Source: Macrotis lagotis (lineage: Eukaryota; Chordata; Mammalia; Peramelemorphia; Peramelidae). From it: a DNA stretch of 64,000 bases. Both the position numbers and the translations under genes were made by a program. Each line of letters begins with the position of its first letter. Position 1 is the stretch's first letter. Under the pieces are notes generated by a model, which worked only from the letters and a program-made list of their open reading frames with translations, was not told where the DNA came from and made no database searches. The stretch lies in NCBI RefSeq assembly GCF_037893015.1, contig NC_133658.1, positions 426,155,890 to 426,219,889 on the forward strand. Direction: 5' to 3'. This document shows positions 1 through 11,869 of the stretch, piece after piece.

Positions 1-210
1 ATTGAGGTTTTGAGGGAATTATTTTCTTTTTGCATTTGCCCAATTGAGGATCTGAGAGAATTATTCTCAATTTGTATTTGTCCAGTTGATGATGTGAAAG
101 ATTTATTCTCATTTTGTATTTGTCCAATTGATGATGTGAGTGATTTATTTTCATTTTCTATTTGTCCAATTGAGGATCTGAGAGATCTATTCTCCTTTTG
201 TATTTGTCCA
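1..210 (-). repeat. Five tandem 42-bp units encoding the L1 ORF1 coiled coil
   Basis: Units start at 1, 43, 85, 127 and 169. Each encodes 14 residues (two heptads) on the minus strand, of the form SSIGQIQNENKSLR. More units may lie to the left of the window. The related L1 copy at 6545-6670 has only three clear units, so unit number differs between copies. Confidence 0.9.
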
Positions 211-1213
211 ATTGTACTTTCTAAGTATTTGTTTTCTTGTTGCAAGGTATTAATTGTCTCTCCCAAATTTTCCAGTTGATTTTTAAGCTCCTTCCTTATT
301 TCTTCAAGGAAGTCTTTCAGTGCTGAAGACCAGATCATATTCTCCTCAGAGGTTCTAGGTCTTTCTGAGTTAAGGTCTTTCCATTCCAAGAATTTTTCTA
401 TGGATCCACCTTTCTGCTGACCCTTCTTCCTTTTGCTAAGACCTTGAGTTGGGGAGGGGCTGTCACAGGGCCTTGGGATCACTAGAGGCTTTATTCACTG
501 AGTGCAATTTCTCTGACTGGCCAGTAGGAGGTGTTGGTTGCTTTCTCTGGAGTGTCTGTGACCTTGATTGAGGCCTTCTCCCTTTGCTTGAAGGGAGGAA
601 TTGGAGCTATTGAATTCTTTTGCCTTCAATCAATGGTGCCCTTTACTATGGCCTGAGGTCATTAGTCAGCTGGGCTGGTTTTTCTGCTCACACACCTGGG
701 CCTGGGGCAGAATTAGTTTGCAAATGTTTGTTCTGGGAAGAGGCCTCAGCTGTAACGGAAGCATGAACTTTGAGTTCCTCAGACCAGAGGAGCCCAGGAA
801 TGGTGACTGCAGCTCTCCTGCACTGGCACTCTCCCCGCATCCCTGTTGGCAAGCTCCCAAGGGACAGCACAAATACCAGTGCTTCTGCTCGATAGTTGAC
901 TTAAGTCCCTGTCATCTAGCCCCACTGCTGATCCTGCATGTCTGGCTCTCGGGCCCTCAGACTCCCGGCTCCAATTCAGCTGCTAATCTGGTTGATTGGG
1001 CCTGATCCTCTCTCTGGGCCCAGACTCACCCACCCGAATTTGTCCAGTGCTGCTGGGGGAGTCAAATCCTGAGGTAGATGTTCTTTCTCCTGGCTTTTCT
1101 TTCTGTGTTTTGTGTGTGGATTTCTTATAAGAGGTTTGTTTCATATGATAGATGGGGAAAGATCAGGAGACTTTAGAACTGTGCTGTCTTCTCTCCACCA
1201 TCTTGGCCGGGAG
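1..1213 (-). mobile_element. L1 LINE, 5' UTR and start of ORF1 (runs off the left edge)
   Basis: Read on the minus strand, the element starts near 1213 with GGCCAAGATGG, an L1-type 5' end. It continues through a GC-richer 5' UTR of about 760 bases and enters ORF1 near 431. The ORF1 frame reads KGGSIEKFLEWKDLNSERP and then a long coiled coil. A second copy of the same 5' region lies at 6465-7667. There the ORF1 start is ATG at 6891; the matching triplet here (429-431) reads AGG, so this copy has lost its initiator. The rest of ORF1 lies outside the window. Confidence 0.85.
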
Positions 1214-1239
1214 TCACCTTCCATTTTCATAAGTGAGTA

Positions 1240-3290
1240 GAGTCCAAAGTACAAAGGTAGGTTGGAAAAATGAGCACTCAAAATAAAAACCTGCAAAAAA
1301 ACTCAACTCAATCATAAAGATTTACTATAGTGATAAGGAAACTCAAGACATAAGCACACAAGAAGATAATTACTTGAAAATATCCACAAGTAAATCTCAA
1401 AGAAAAATGAAGATTGGATGAAATCATACCAAGACTTTCTAGAAGACTTTTAAAGAGATTAAAACAAGCAAAAGTTTTTTTAAACAATTAAGAACAGCAG
1501 ATGAAAAATTGGGAAAAGAAATAAGAGCTTTGAAAGAAAATTATGGAGAATTAACAATTTAGTAAAAGAGGCACAAAACTTTACTAAAGAAAATAACTGT
1601 GAAAATTAGAATTGAAATTAATGAAAACTAATGATTCATTAAAACACAATGAAATAATAAAGTCAAAAGACTTGAAAATAGTATAAAAATGTAAAATGTT
1701 GCATAGGAAAAATAGTTGACCTGAAATCTAAATTGAGGAGGTATAATTTAAAAATCATTGGACTACCTGAAAGCCATGAACAAAGCAAAGGGCATAGACT
1801 TATTTCAAGAAATTATAATGGGAAAACTACTCAGATATCTTACAATTAGAGGGCAATATAGAAATGTAAAGATCTGCCAGTTATCTTGTTAAAGAAAACT
1901 CCAAGTGAAAACTCCTAGGAATATTATAGATAAAACCCAGAACTCCCATGCCAAGGAAAAAATACTGAAAGCAGACAGAAAGAAATAGTTAATATAATGT
2001 GGAGGTACAGTCAGGATCACATGAGATTTAGTAGCCACCATTAAAAAGGAATGAAGTGCTTGTAACATGATATTTCAGAGGACAAAAGCTCTAGGATGAA
2101 AAATAAGAATCACCTACCCAGCTAAACTGAGTATATTAACAGAAGGGAAAAATGAACAGTTAATAAAATGGCAAACTTCTGAGTGTTCTTGATGAAAAAG
2201 CTAGCTAAAAAAATTGACATTTAAACACAAAATTCAAGAGGGGTGTTAAAAAGGTAAGCATGAATGAGAAAGCATAAGAAATTAAATAAGATCAAACTGT
2301 TTGCATTTTTATATGGGGAGATGGTACAAATTACTCCTTAAAACTTTAACATCATAAGCATTTTAGAAGGAGTCTAATTAGACAGAAGACCTGGACATGA
2401 TTCTAGTATATTTGGATGATCTCAAAACAAGAATGGAGAAGTGAGGATAAGGAATGTACTCAGAGAGGAAGAATGGTGAGGAAGAAGAGGAGAAATTATC
2501 TCACTCAAAGGGGACATTCAAGGAAGAGTTTTTGAAGGAAGTAATGGTGGAAGGTGCTGCTCTAAATTTCTTAAAGGAGGGAAGAACACATATACTCACA
2601 GTCAGGTACAGAAATTCATCTTCAGAAATTCAATAGAGAAGTAGGAGGGAAAGAGATTGAGAGAAAGGGGGCAGGGATAAGAAGGAAGGTAGGTTGAGGG
2701 AAACAGTGGTCAGAAACCACATCCTTTTAGAGTGGTCAGAATTAAAATGAGAAGGATGAATACAAATGAATAGTGTTATGGGACAGTTAGTAATTATAAC
2801 TCTGAATGGTAACAGGCTGAATTTGTCCATAACACAGACAAGGATAACAGAATAGATTGAAAATCAGAATCCAACAATATGGCTTTTACAACAAGGCGTA
2901 CACTTGAAATAGAAAGATAAACATTAAAATAAAGGGCTGGAGCATAATCTAATATGCTACCTCTAAAGTAAAGAAGAGGGGTAACACTCATGGTCTTAGA
3001 CAATGTAAAAGAAAAATAGATCATTTAAAGAAGATAAACAGAGAACAACATTTTGCTAAATGGTATCAGGGTCAATGAATTAATATCAATACTGAACACA
3101 TATGAACAAAATTACATAGCATTTAAGTTATAAGTGTAAATGTTAAATGAGTTATGGAAGAAAGACAGCAGAACTGTAATAATGGGGGCTCCTTAATTTT
3201 GCATGGCATCTTCACAAATATTGACCACATAGAAGGGAATTAAAATCTCACAAATAATAGCTTTGTTCCCCAAAGTAATATCAGACTATC
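1240..3290 (+). mobile_element. Decayed L1/HAL1-like non-LTR element
   Basis: An A-rich plus-strand stretch with broken L1-like frames. Near 1730-1990 there are ORF1-like remnants. Near 2785-2920 the plus frame reads ITLNGNRLNLSI, then ENQNPTIWLLQ, then HLK and KDKH, with stops between. This resembles the beginning of an L1 apurinic endonuclease. No long frame survives. The ends are approximate, and the choice between HAL1 and a full L1 is not settled. Confidence 0.55.
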
Positions 3291-3596
3291 TATTTACATG
3301 TCTTTGTCTCACTCCCTGGAAACCCCTAGTATTTTATTTATAGGAAGTAAATAGAAAGTAGTGCTTTCCTGGTTAAAAGTGTCAACCTTTACTCCTCCAC
3401 TCTTTTCTTCTCCATCACCATTCACTTTCATTTCAAATGTTGCTCTGCCCTTACACAATCTTGACTCAAGTGATTTCTATTTCACAAACATCTATTAAAT
3501 GCCTTCTATGTAGGGATTACCCCCAGTAAACAATTTTGACAAATTGACTATATCAGGAAGAGGGGAACAAAGGGGTCTCAAACTCTTCAGTGCAGT

Positions 3597-3617
3597 GTGT
3601 GTGTGTGGGGGGGGTGG
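3597..3617. repeat. Short GT/G-rich tract
   Basis: A (TG)n run followed directly by eight G. Simple low-complexity sequence. Confidence 0.8.
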
Positions 3618-3739
3618 TCTGTCTTAAGCATGTGAAAACTTCTCTTGGAAGAATGGGCAGATGAGAATAATTTGTTCCAGAGTCATTGAAGGCAACTGAA
3701 CCAAGTGCTTTGGAGTGTTTAGAGCTTGGTTAGACATCA

Positions 3740-3880
3740 AAGTCTTCCAATGCATCCTGAGCCAGTGCCAGTCTTCTTGACTTTGTCTTGCCATTGAACT
3801 GGGATGAAAGAGTGAGGCTGATGACTTTGAGCAATTCTGCCTCACTTAAATCCAATATATGTGCCAATGAAAAGGTACAA
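3740..3880 (+). mobile_element. tRNA-like SINE, 3' part (RTE-tailed type)
   Basis: Shares the stretch running from the CCAG/CCAGT segment to CTCACTTAAATCCAAT with the fuller copy at 12672-12986. The tRNA-like head and the terminal tail are missing. Confidence 0.6.
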
Positions 3881-4229
3881 CCCATCAACCTATACCATTT
3901 TTACCTAACTCAAAGTCCTGTGTTGACAGGCAAGTGACAAAGCAGCAGGTGGGGATATACTAGAAGCTGTATATCCCAATCCCATTCCTAGGTGACCCAG
4001 GTCATAGGGTTCCCACCCTGTGTCAAATATACACAAAGAAATATATAAAAACTTTTACCAAGATGATTCCACCAACCATTGTTACATGGATTGTATCAAT
4101 AAAATCCTGTAGACTTGAAAATCAATTAGCTCTTGTGGGAGACTTAGGCAAGTATGGCTTCCAAATAACAGAGAAATAAGACATGTAAATGAAATCCAGC
4201 TTACTGAAGTCACGAGTTAGATATTCATT

Positions 4230-5630
4230 TTTCTAGAGTGACTGAAGTGAAGGAGAGTACCATAAAACTGTTATAGGTTTTTCAATTAAAACTAATCTAG
4301 TCAACAAGCTTGTCTACCTACCAAAAGGCATGAATGACAGACTAATTATGATGTGATTGCCACTTGTAGGAAAAGGTCATGACATAATCATCAGTGTATA
4401 TACTCTCATCATAATCTTGACCTGTTGAGGTCAAAGATAAATTTTGTAAAGACCTGGAGATCCTCATCATTAATGTGCTTAAAGAGGATAAGATTTTAAT
4501 TTTGAATAGGCACAGACTAACTGACATAACAGAGAGTCTGGAAGGAATGGAATTTGAAACAGCAAAGCAAGTCACTTTCTTGTGTTTCTCATGACTTTCT
4601 CGTCATCAGTCCTGTTTTCCCTTTACCTAATGCATCCCTGCAGCAAACATTGACAATTAATAGGAGAAGAGACAGACAGGATGTGAGAGTGATGAAGACA
4701 ATGTGTGGTGCAGAATGCTGGACTAATCACAGACTTTTCCTCTGGAAATGAAATATTTGTATTCATTAAAAGCAATTGTTCCAAGGCAAATTGATTACTA
4801 GAAGATGGTGTTCATAGATAGAACCTTTCTCTGGGTGATAACAATTCATGACTAATTTGGAGGGAAAACTGAGCTGATATATGGTTGGCAATAGTGGAGT
4901 AGAAAAGGAATGGGCAGCTTTCAGAGATTGCATTTGGGCAATTACAGTACCTTTACTCATCTGGGCCAGAATATTTATAAACATAAAGATCAATCTGAGG
5001 AAATTCAGAAGCTGTTAAACAAAAAAACTCAAGAACTTCACAGGATTTATCAGCCAGATAGTTCAACATTCTCTAAAAAGACAGTGTTTAACTCCATCAA
5101 AAGTAAAGTGCAAACAAACCTTAGACAGACACAAGATTCTTGACTCAGAAAGAAGGCAAATGAAATTCAGTTTTAAATTGATAGTAATAATCCAAAGCAC
5201 TTTTATGATGCCCTGTAGGCTATTTATGGGCCAAAGACCTGTGAGGCATCTCAACTACTTAGTGCTGATAGAGCTACTTTGATTAGTAATTAGGACGTGA
5301 TCCTGCAGAGATGGACTGAACACTTTCTTAGTGTTCTTAACAGACTAATCAACCAATGCTGAAATCATTGACCAAATATCTCAAGGTGAAATTAGTCCTT
5401 CTCTAGTCCCATTTCCAACTGAAGAAGGGGTTTTGAATGCCATTAAACTCCTCTCCTGTGACAAAGTGCCTGGTGCTGATTCTATAAAGCTGAGATTTGC
5501 TAGGCTGGTTTCCATTGCTCATTCTGAAACTGAGTGAAATTTATTATGTTATATGGCAAGAGGAGGGTATACTCCAGCTATAGTCCAGCAGTTTAAGAAT
5601 ACCTCCATTGTCCATCTCTATGTCCAGCTG
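4230..5630 (+). mobile_element. RTE-type LINE, endonuclease and N-terminal RT region, decayed
   Basis: Plus-strand frames, interrupted by stops and shifts, give recognisable RTE pieces in order: LVYLPKGMNDRLI near 4305; EVKDKFCKDLEILIINV near 4430; DRQDVRVMKTMCGAECWTNH near 4670 (end of the endonuclease domain); EEIQKLLNKKTQELHRIYQP near 4998; FYDAL...AIYGPKT near 5205; then FKNTSIVHLY near 5590. RT sequence stops there, where a minus-strand RTE 3' end begins. Confidence 0.75.
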
Positions 5631-6445
5631 GTTCTTTTGTTATCAAAGAAGATCAAAATGACATCACTATGTATGAGAAAAATTACAGTGTGTCTGATTG
5701 TAAATGATCAGACCAATATGAGCTTGGGATGCTCTACCACAGGACACAAATAGTCCTTGTGAACACCTGGGGTGGATGCTTTAAACTTACGGATGTCACA
5801 TTTCCTTTGAACTGCTTCAGTCGTGCCTTCCTCATGCAGCACCCTCACTGATGAGGGCACACTGTGCTGGACAGTCTTGCTTACCCTGTGTGAGATCTCC
5901 ATAAAATAAAGTTGGAATGCTAGGCAGTTTAGCTTGAGAAAGAACCTCAGTGTCTGGTATCTGCTCCTGCCAGGTGATCTTCAGAATCTTCCTAAGACAA
6001 TTTAAATGAAAGTGATTCAGTTTTCTGATGTGGCGCCAGTAGACAGTCCAGGTTTCACAGGCATATAGCAATGAGGTCAGCACAATGGCTCTGTAGACCT
6101 TCAGTTTGGTAATCAATCTATTTTCTCCCACACTTTCTTTTGGAGTTTCCCAAATACTGAGCTAGCTCTGGCAATACAAATATCAATCTCATTGTCAATG
6201 TGTACCTCTTTGGAAAGGACACTGCCAAGGTAAGTGAACTTGTCCACACTCAAAATTTCTCTATTTGTTGTAATTGATAGGTCCACATATGGATATTGTG
6301 GTGCTGGCTGATGAAGCATCTATGTGTATTCTTGGTGTCAATTGTTAGACCAAAATTAGCATAAGCAGCAGAGAATTGGTTCATTCTTTGTTGCATCTCA
6401 GCTTCAGAGGTTGCATTGAGTGCAATCATCTGCAAACAGAAGATA
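5630..6445 (-). mobile_element. RTE-type LINE, C-terminal RT half and 3' end
   Basis: On the minus strand the RT core motif YLLFADD is near 6425-6443. It is followed by ALNATSEAEMQQRMNQFSAA, FGLTIDTKNT, LTSLLYACETWTVYWRHIRK (near 6060) and CLRKILKITWQ. The 3' terminus lies in TTATCAAAGAAGATCAAAATGAC (reading plus) near 5640-5660. The frame is shifted in places. The element is 5'-truncated at the FADD box, where L1 sequence begins. Confidence 0.8.
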
Positions 6446-6464
6446 CTCTAATACTCCCCCCACC

Positions 6465-7667
6465 CCACACTTGTAGACTTTTCAAGTTGCAACTCCTTTT
6501 CCAATTGGTCAATTCTACTTTTGAAAGAGCTTTCCATTTGACCAATTGAGGTTTTGAGAGAATTATTTTCTTTTTGCATTTGCCCAGTTGGGGATTTGAG
6601 AGAATTATTCTCATTTTGTATTTGTCCAATTGATGATCTGAGAGATTTATTCTCATTTTGTATTTGACCAATTGTATTTTCTTAGGATTTGTTTTCATGT
6701 TGCAAGGTATTAATTTTCTCACCCAAATTTTCCAATTGATTTTTAAACTCCTTTCTTATTTATTCAAGGTATTCTTTCTGTGCTGGAGAGCAGGATATAT
6801 TCTCCTCAGAGGTTCTAGGTCTCTCTGAGTTGGTGGCTTTTCCTTCCAAGAATTTTTCTATGGATCCACCTTTCCGCTGACCTTTCTTCATTTTGCTAAG
6901 ACCTTGAGTTGGGGAGGGGCTGGTTCACAGGGGTTTGGTGTTGGGATCCCTAGAGGCTTTACTCACTGAGTGCAATTTCTCTAGCTGGCAGTAGGAGGTG
7001 CTGGTTGCTTTCTCTGGAGTGTCTGTGACCTTGATTGTAGTCTTCTCCCTTAGCTTGAAGGGAGCTATTGAAGCTATTGAATCTTTTTGCCTTCAATCAA
7101 TGCTGGGCTTGACCCTGGGGTGAGGTCATCCCTCTCCTATTGTCAGCTGGGCTCGTTTTTCTGCTCATACACCTGTGCCTGAGGCAGAAGTAGTCTGTGA
7201 TTGTGTTTGTTCTGGGAAGAGGCCTCTGCAGCAATGGAGGCATAGACTCAGAGTTCCTCAGACCTGAGGAGCCCAGGGATGGTGTCTGCAGCTCTCCTGC
7301 ACAGGAACTCGCCAAGCTCCAGAGGGTCAGCACCAACACCAGTGCCTCTGTTCCCTAGTTAACTCAAGTCCCCATGGTCTAGCCCCACCACTGATCAAGC
7401 AGGTCCGGCTTTTGGGCCCTCAGGTTCCCTGGCTTCAATTCAGCTGCTATTCTGGCTGATCTGGGGCTGATCTACTCTCTGCACCCTGATTCACCCTCTG
7501 GGACAAACCCAGAGCTGCAGAAGAAAAATCCTGAGGTAGATGTTCTTTCTCTTGGCTTTTCTTTCTGGGTTTTGTGGGTCTGTTGAGAGGTTTGTTTCAT
7601 ATCATAGATGGGGAAAGATCAGGAGACTTTAGAACTGTGCCTGTCTTCTCTCTGCCATCTTGGCCAG
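6465..7667 (-). mobile_element. L1 LINE, 5' UTR plus N-terminal part of ORF1 only
   Basis: Second copy of the L1 5' region seen at 1-1213, ending at GGCCAAGATGG near 7667. ORF1 starts at ATG 6891-6889 (MKKGQRKGGSIEKFLEG) and proceeds into a coiled coil with three clear 42-bp units. The L1 sequence stops near 6465, next to RTE. The rest of ORF1, ORF2 and the 3' end are absent, which is the reverse of the usual 5' truncation. Confidence 0.85.
6545..6670 (-). repeat. Three tandem 42-bp L1 ORF1 coiled-coil units
   Basis: Units start at 6545, 6587 and 6629. The sequence matches the five-unit array at 1-210. Confidence 0.9.
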
Positions 7668-7671
7668 AAGT

Positions 7672-9985
7672 ATGTATATTTTTAAGTTGTAAAATTTCCT
7701 TCCACCTTCCCTTCCCACTCTCTCAGCAGTGAACAGTCAGGTTAATATTGTACATACACATTTGTATTAAGCATATTTATAGATTAGTCATTTTCTGTAT
7801 GAAGAATTAGGATTAAGGAAAGAAATACGTAAGAGATATTTTTACAAAGGTGAATGTAGTGTTCATCAGATTCTGAAGGGTTGTTTTGTTTTGTTTTGCT
7901 TTTCTTCCTCTGGATAATAGGGTTTTTCTAGCTCTCTGAACCGCTGAAAGGAGCTGCATCCATCAAGGATGATAAACTCTCAATGTTGTTATTAATGTGT
8001 AGAGTATTCTCTTGGTTCTGCTTCTTTTGCTCAGCATCTGGTCCTGCAATTCATTCCATGTTTCTATAGAGTTTGATCATTTATGATTTTTAATAGAACT
8101 ATAGTATTCCAAAATATTCATATACCATACCTTGTTCAAGTATTCCCCAATTGACAGACATCCCTTCAGTCTCCAAATCTTTGCCATTACAAAAAGAGCT
8201 GCCTTGTATATTTTGGAATATGTGGGACTATTCCCATTTTTTATGATTCCTTCTGGATATAGATATAGAATCAGAATTGCTGGGTCAAAGGGCATGAACA
8301 GTTTTATTGCTTTGGACATAGTTTCATATTGCTTTCCAGAATGGTTGGATCAGTTTACAACTCCACCAGCAATGCATCAATATCTCAATCCTCCCAAATC
8401 TCTCCAGCATTGGTCATTTTCTCTTTTTGTCATTTTAGCCAATCTGATAGTTGTGAGGTGATACCTCATGGTTGTTTTAATTTGTAGTTCTCTAATCAAT
8501 AATGATTTGGAGCATTTTTTCATATGATTATATATAATTTTATTTTTTTTTAAAGTTTTTTTTGCAAGGCAAATGGGGTTAAGTGGCTTGCCCAAGGCCA
8601 CACAGCTAGGTGATTATTAAGTATCTGAGACTGGATTTGAACCCAGGTACTCCTGACTCCAAGGCAGGTGCTTTATCCACTATGCCACCTAGCTGCACTA
8701 TATAACTTTAATTTCTTTATTTGAAAACTGTCTATTTGTATCCTTTGACCATTTATCAACTGGGGAGACTTGTAACTTTAAAAATTTGATACAATTCTCT
8801 ATCTATTTTAGGAATTAGACTTTTATGAGAACTCCTAGTTATGAAGATTGTTTCTAAGCTTTCTGCTTTTCTTCTAATTTTGGCAGCATTGATTTTATTA
8901 GTGCAAAACCTTTTTAACTTAATATAGTCAAAATCATTCATTTTGCAGTTTTTAATGTACTCTAATTGTTCTTTGGTCATAAATTTGTCCCCTTTCCATA
9001 GATCCGGTAGATAATTTCTTGGTCTATTAATTTATCTATGGTGTTGCCCTTTATGTCTAATTCCTATACCCAATTTGATCTTATTTTGGTATAGGGTGTG
9101 AGATGTTGGTCTATACCTAGTTTTTGCAATACTATTTTCCAGTTTTCCCAACAATTTTTGTCAAATAGTGAGTTCTTATCCAAGAAGCTAATGTTTCTGG
9201 GTTTATCAAACAGTAGATTACTGTAGTCATTTACTACTTTTCTTTTGAACCTATCCTAATCCACTGATACTATACTCTGTTTCTTAACCAGGCAATTTTG
9301 ATGACTGCTGCTTTATGGTATAGTTTTAGATTCCTTTATATTGTTTTTCATAAGTTCCCTTGTTATTCTTGACCTTTTGTTGCTCCAGATGAATTTTGTT
9401 ACCAATTTTTCTAGCTCGGTAAAAATAATTATTTGGCAGTTTTATTGGTATGGCATTGAATAAGTAATTTAATTTGGGTAGAATTGTTATTTTTATTATA
9501 TTAGCTTCACCTAATCCTGAGCAATTGACATTTTTCCAATTATTTAGATTTGACTTTATTTGGGTGAGAAGTGCTTTATTTTGTTCATCCAGTTTCTGGG
9601 TTTGTCTTAGGAGGTAAATTTCCAAGTATTTTAATGGTGTCTTCAGTGACATTAAATGGAAATTTTCTAGTTCTTGCTCTTGGGCTTTATTGTTCATTTA
9701 TAGATATGCTGAATTTGTTAATTATTTCTAGGAGTTTTTTAGATGATTTTCCTGGGTTCTCTAAGTATACCACCATATCATCTGCAAAGAGTGAAAGCTT
9801 TGCTTCCTCATTACCAATTTTGATTCCTTCAATTTCTTTTTCTTCTCTTATTGCTAAAGCTACCATTTCTAATGCTATATTGAATAGTACTGGTGGTAAT
9901 AGGCATCCTTGTTTCACCCCCTGATTTTATTAGAAATGCCCTGAGTTTATCCCCATTACATATAATATTTGTTAAGAAGTCTTAC
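7672..9985 (-). mobile_element. L1 LINE, 5'-truncated: ORF2 RT core to 3' end
   Basis: On the minus strand, from high to low coordinates: [12 protein letters not shown] and [15 protein letters not shown] (RT box, 9760-9800); LNNWKNVNCSGLGEANIIKI; FTITRS-type linker pieces; a cysteine-motif region near 8400-8440; the C-terminal end FDPAILILYLYPEGI...KAALFVMAKIW (8100-8290); then a 3' UTR down to about 7672. Several stops and shifts break ORF2. A SINE is inserted at 8541-8697. The 3' end lies within a few bases of the 5' end of the L1 fragment at 6465-7667. Confidence 0.85.
8541..8697 (-). mobile_element. Short tRNA-like SINE inserted in L1
   Basis: The minus-strand copy starts with GTGCAGCTAGGTGGCATAG and ends with CCTTGCAAAAAAAAC plus an A tail. 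It interrupts L1 ORF2. An approximate target duplication is TATATAATTTTATTT (8531-) and TATATAACTTTAATTT (8699-). Confidence 0.85.
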
Positions 9986-10265
9986 AAAAGACACTCTCAA
10001 GGTCTTTCTTGAAGAACTTTCTGAAGAATTGATTACATCTCATATTTGAATCTGATAAAGGATTATCCAGCATGGCATGCCCACATCAAGAAAACTGTTG
10101 GGTCCATGAGTGAAGCAGAATTTCAGTAACTCAAGACAAAACAGGGTGCACAATTTAGAGATATCTTCACTTCAACTGTTCATGTGGATTACTTATAGCA
10201 TCTTGGGTAACCTTTCACAGCATAGCATATAGTTTTCTTGATCTACATAAACCTGCCATGAGAGA
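9986..10265. other. Unassigned sequence between L1 and L2
   Basis: About 280 bases with no recognised repeat or frame. Confidence 0.4.
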
Positions 10266-10267
10266 TA

Positions 10268-11790
10268 GTGATCCAGGAGAGATTGATCATCCCTATTCTC
10301 TCACTTATCTTCAATCTTTCTTTGTCTTCTGACTGCTTCCCTATTGCCTGCAAACATGCTCATGACTTGTCTATCCTTAAAAAAACACCCTTGTTTGATT
10401 CATTTATTATACTAGCTAAAAATCCTCTTGTTTTTACCACCTTTTTGTTACTAAACTTCTAGAGAAGGTCATATACAATGTTTCTTCACTTCCTTTGCTC
10501 CCATACTCTTAACTGGTTTCTAATCTCTATATTCAACTGGGTTCTTTGTTTCAAAGCTTACTATTCTTGACCTCACTACAGGCTTTCATGCTTTTTATTT
10601 CCCTCTTCTGTCTTTTTTTCTCTAGTATTTATACTACTTTCCTGTTTTTCCTCCTACAAATATGACCAAGGTTTCTCAATCTCATTTCCTCAGTTTCACC
10701 CATGTCATGTTCATTTATTGTAGGTGTCCTCCAAAACTTCCTTGGATTTCTTTTTTATCTCCATACTATTTTCTTTGTTAATTTCATTAGCTCCCATGAG
10801 TTTAATTACTATCGCTATGACAAAAATTTCAGAGCTACTAATCTAGCCTTAACCTCTCTTGATCTCAAGTCATATTTCCAGCTAACTATTGGACATCTCA
10901 AAGTGAAAGTCCTATCAACATTTTAAACTCAGAATGCCCTCGACTGTACTCATCATTTCATGCCTCCCCTGAAACCCTTAAATCTTTCTAACTTCCTTTT
11001 TACTTTCTAAGGTATCATCATCTTCCTTGTTTCTTAGGTTCATAATATCATTGTCATCTTCAACTCTCTCATCCATCATATTCAATCTATTGCCAAGTCT
11101 TGTCATTTCTACCTCATATATTCCCACTTCTCTGACACAGCTACCAACCTGCCATGGTCCTTATCATCTCATGCCTAAATTACTGTGGCAACCTCTTGAT
11201 TGCTCTTCTTACCTCAAATCTCTCCTTTTTCCAGTGCATCAGTTGTCAAATTTATCTTCCTAAAGTTCGTGTCACCACCGCTTCCTTTGAAAGCAACTCC
11301 AGTGACTTCCTACTACTTCTAGGATAAAATTTAAAAATCATCTATTTGACTTTCAATGCTGTGCATAATCTGATCCATTTTTACCTATAAAATCTTATGA
11401 TACTTTACTCCTTCTTACTCCTCTTCTTCATATATTCTGTGGTCCAGTAACACTGAATCCTCTCACAAAACATCATCACTCCATATTTTCTTTGACTGTC
11501 CCGCATGTCTGAAACCCCTAGTTCCATCTCTGGTTTCCTTCAAGTCTCATCTAAAATCTCACTTTTCTACAAGAATTTTTCCTAATCCTAATTAATATCT
11601 TAATCTCTTCCTTCTGAGATCATCTCCAATTCATCTCATATATATTTTTTTGTATGTAATTGTTTGCATATTTTTTCTCTTGTTAGACTGTGAACTCCAT
11701 AATGGCAGGAATTACCTTTTGCTTTTCTTTGTATTTTAAACACTTAGCACAATGACTAGTACAAAGCTGACATTTAATAAATGCTTATTC
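10268..11790 (+). mobile_element. L2 LINE (CR1 clade), RT domain to 3' end
   Basis: Plus-strand pyrimidine-rich text characteristic of L2. Remnants include ISSHEFNYYRYD near 10790 (equivalent of the RT segment before YADD), GHLKVKV near 10890, and a 3' end with TTAGACTGTGAACTCCATAA and a final TTTAATAAATGCTTATT. No intact frame remains. Confidence 0.75.
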
Positions 11791-11869
11791 TTTTCCTCTT
11801 ATCCATTTAGCTAAAGTTGCAAGTCAGGTTCACTTGGCTTGAGTTGATAGTATAAATGTAAGTTGTGGA

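Noticed and set aside
10..279. 89-codon plus frame with repeated Phe-Ser-Phe-Cys-Ile-Cys-Pro motif
   Set aside because: Antisense reading of the 42-bp L1 ORF1 coiled-coil repeats.
601..1005. 134-codon antisense frame in the L1 5' UTR, reminiscent of primate L1 ORF0
   Set aside because: It begins at TTG, its first ATG comes much later (764), and the frame is not kept in the second L1 copy at 6465-7667.
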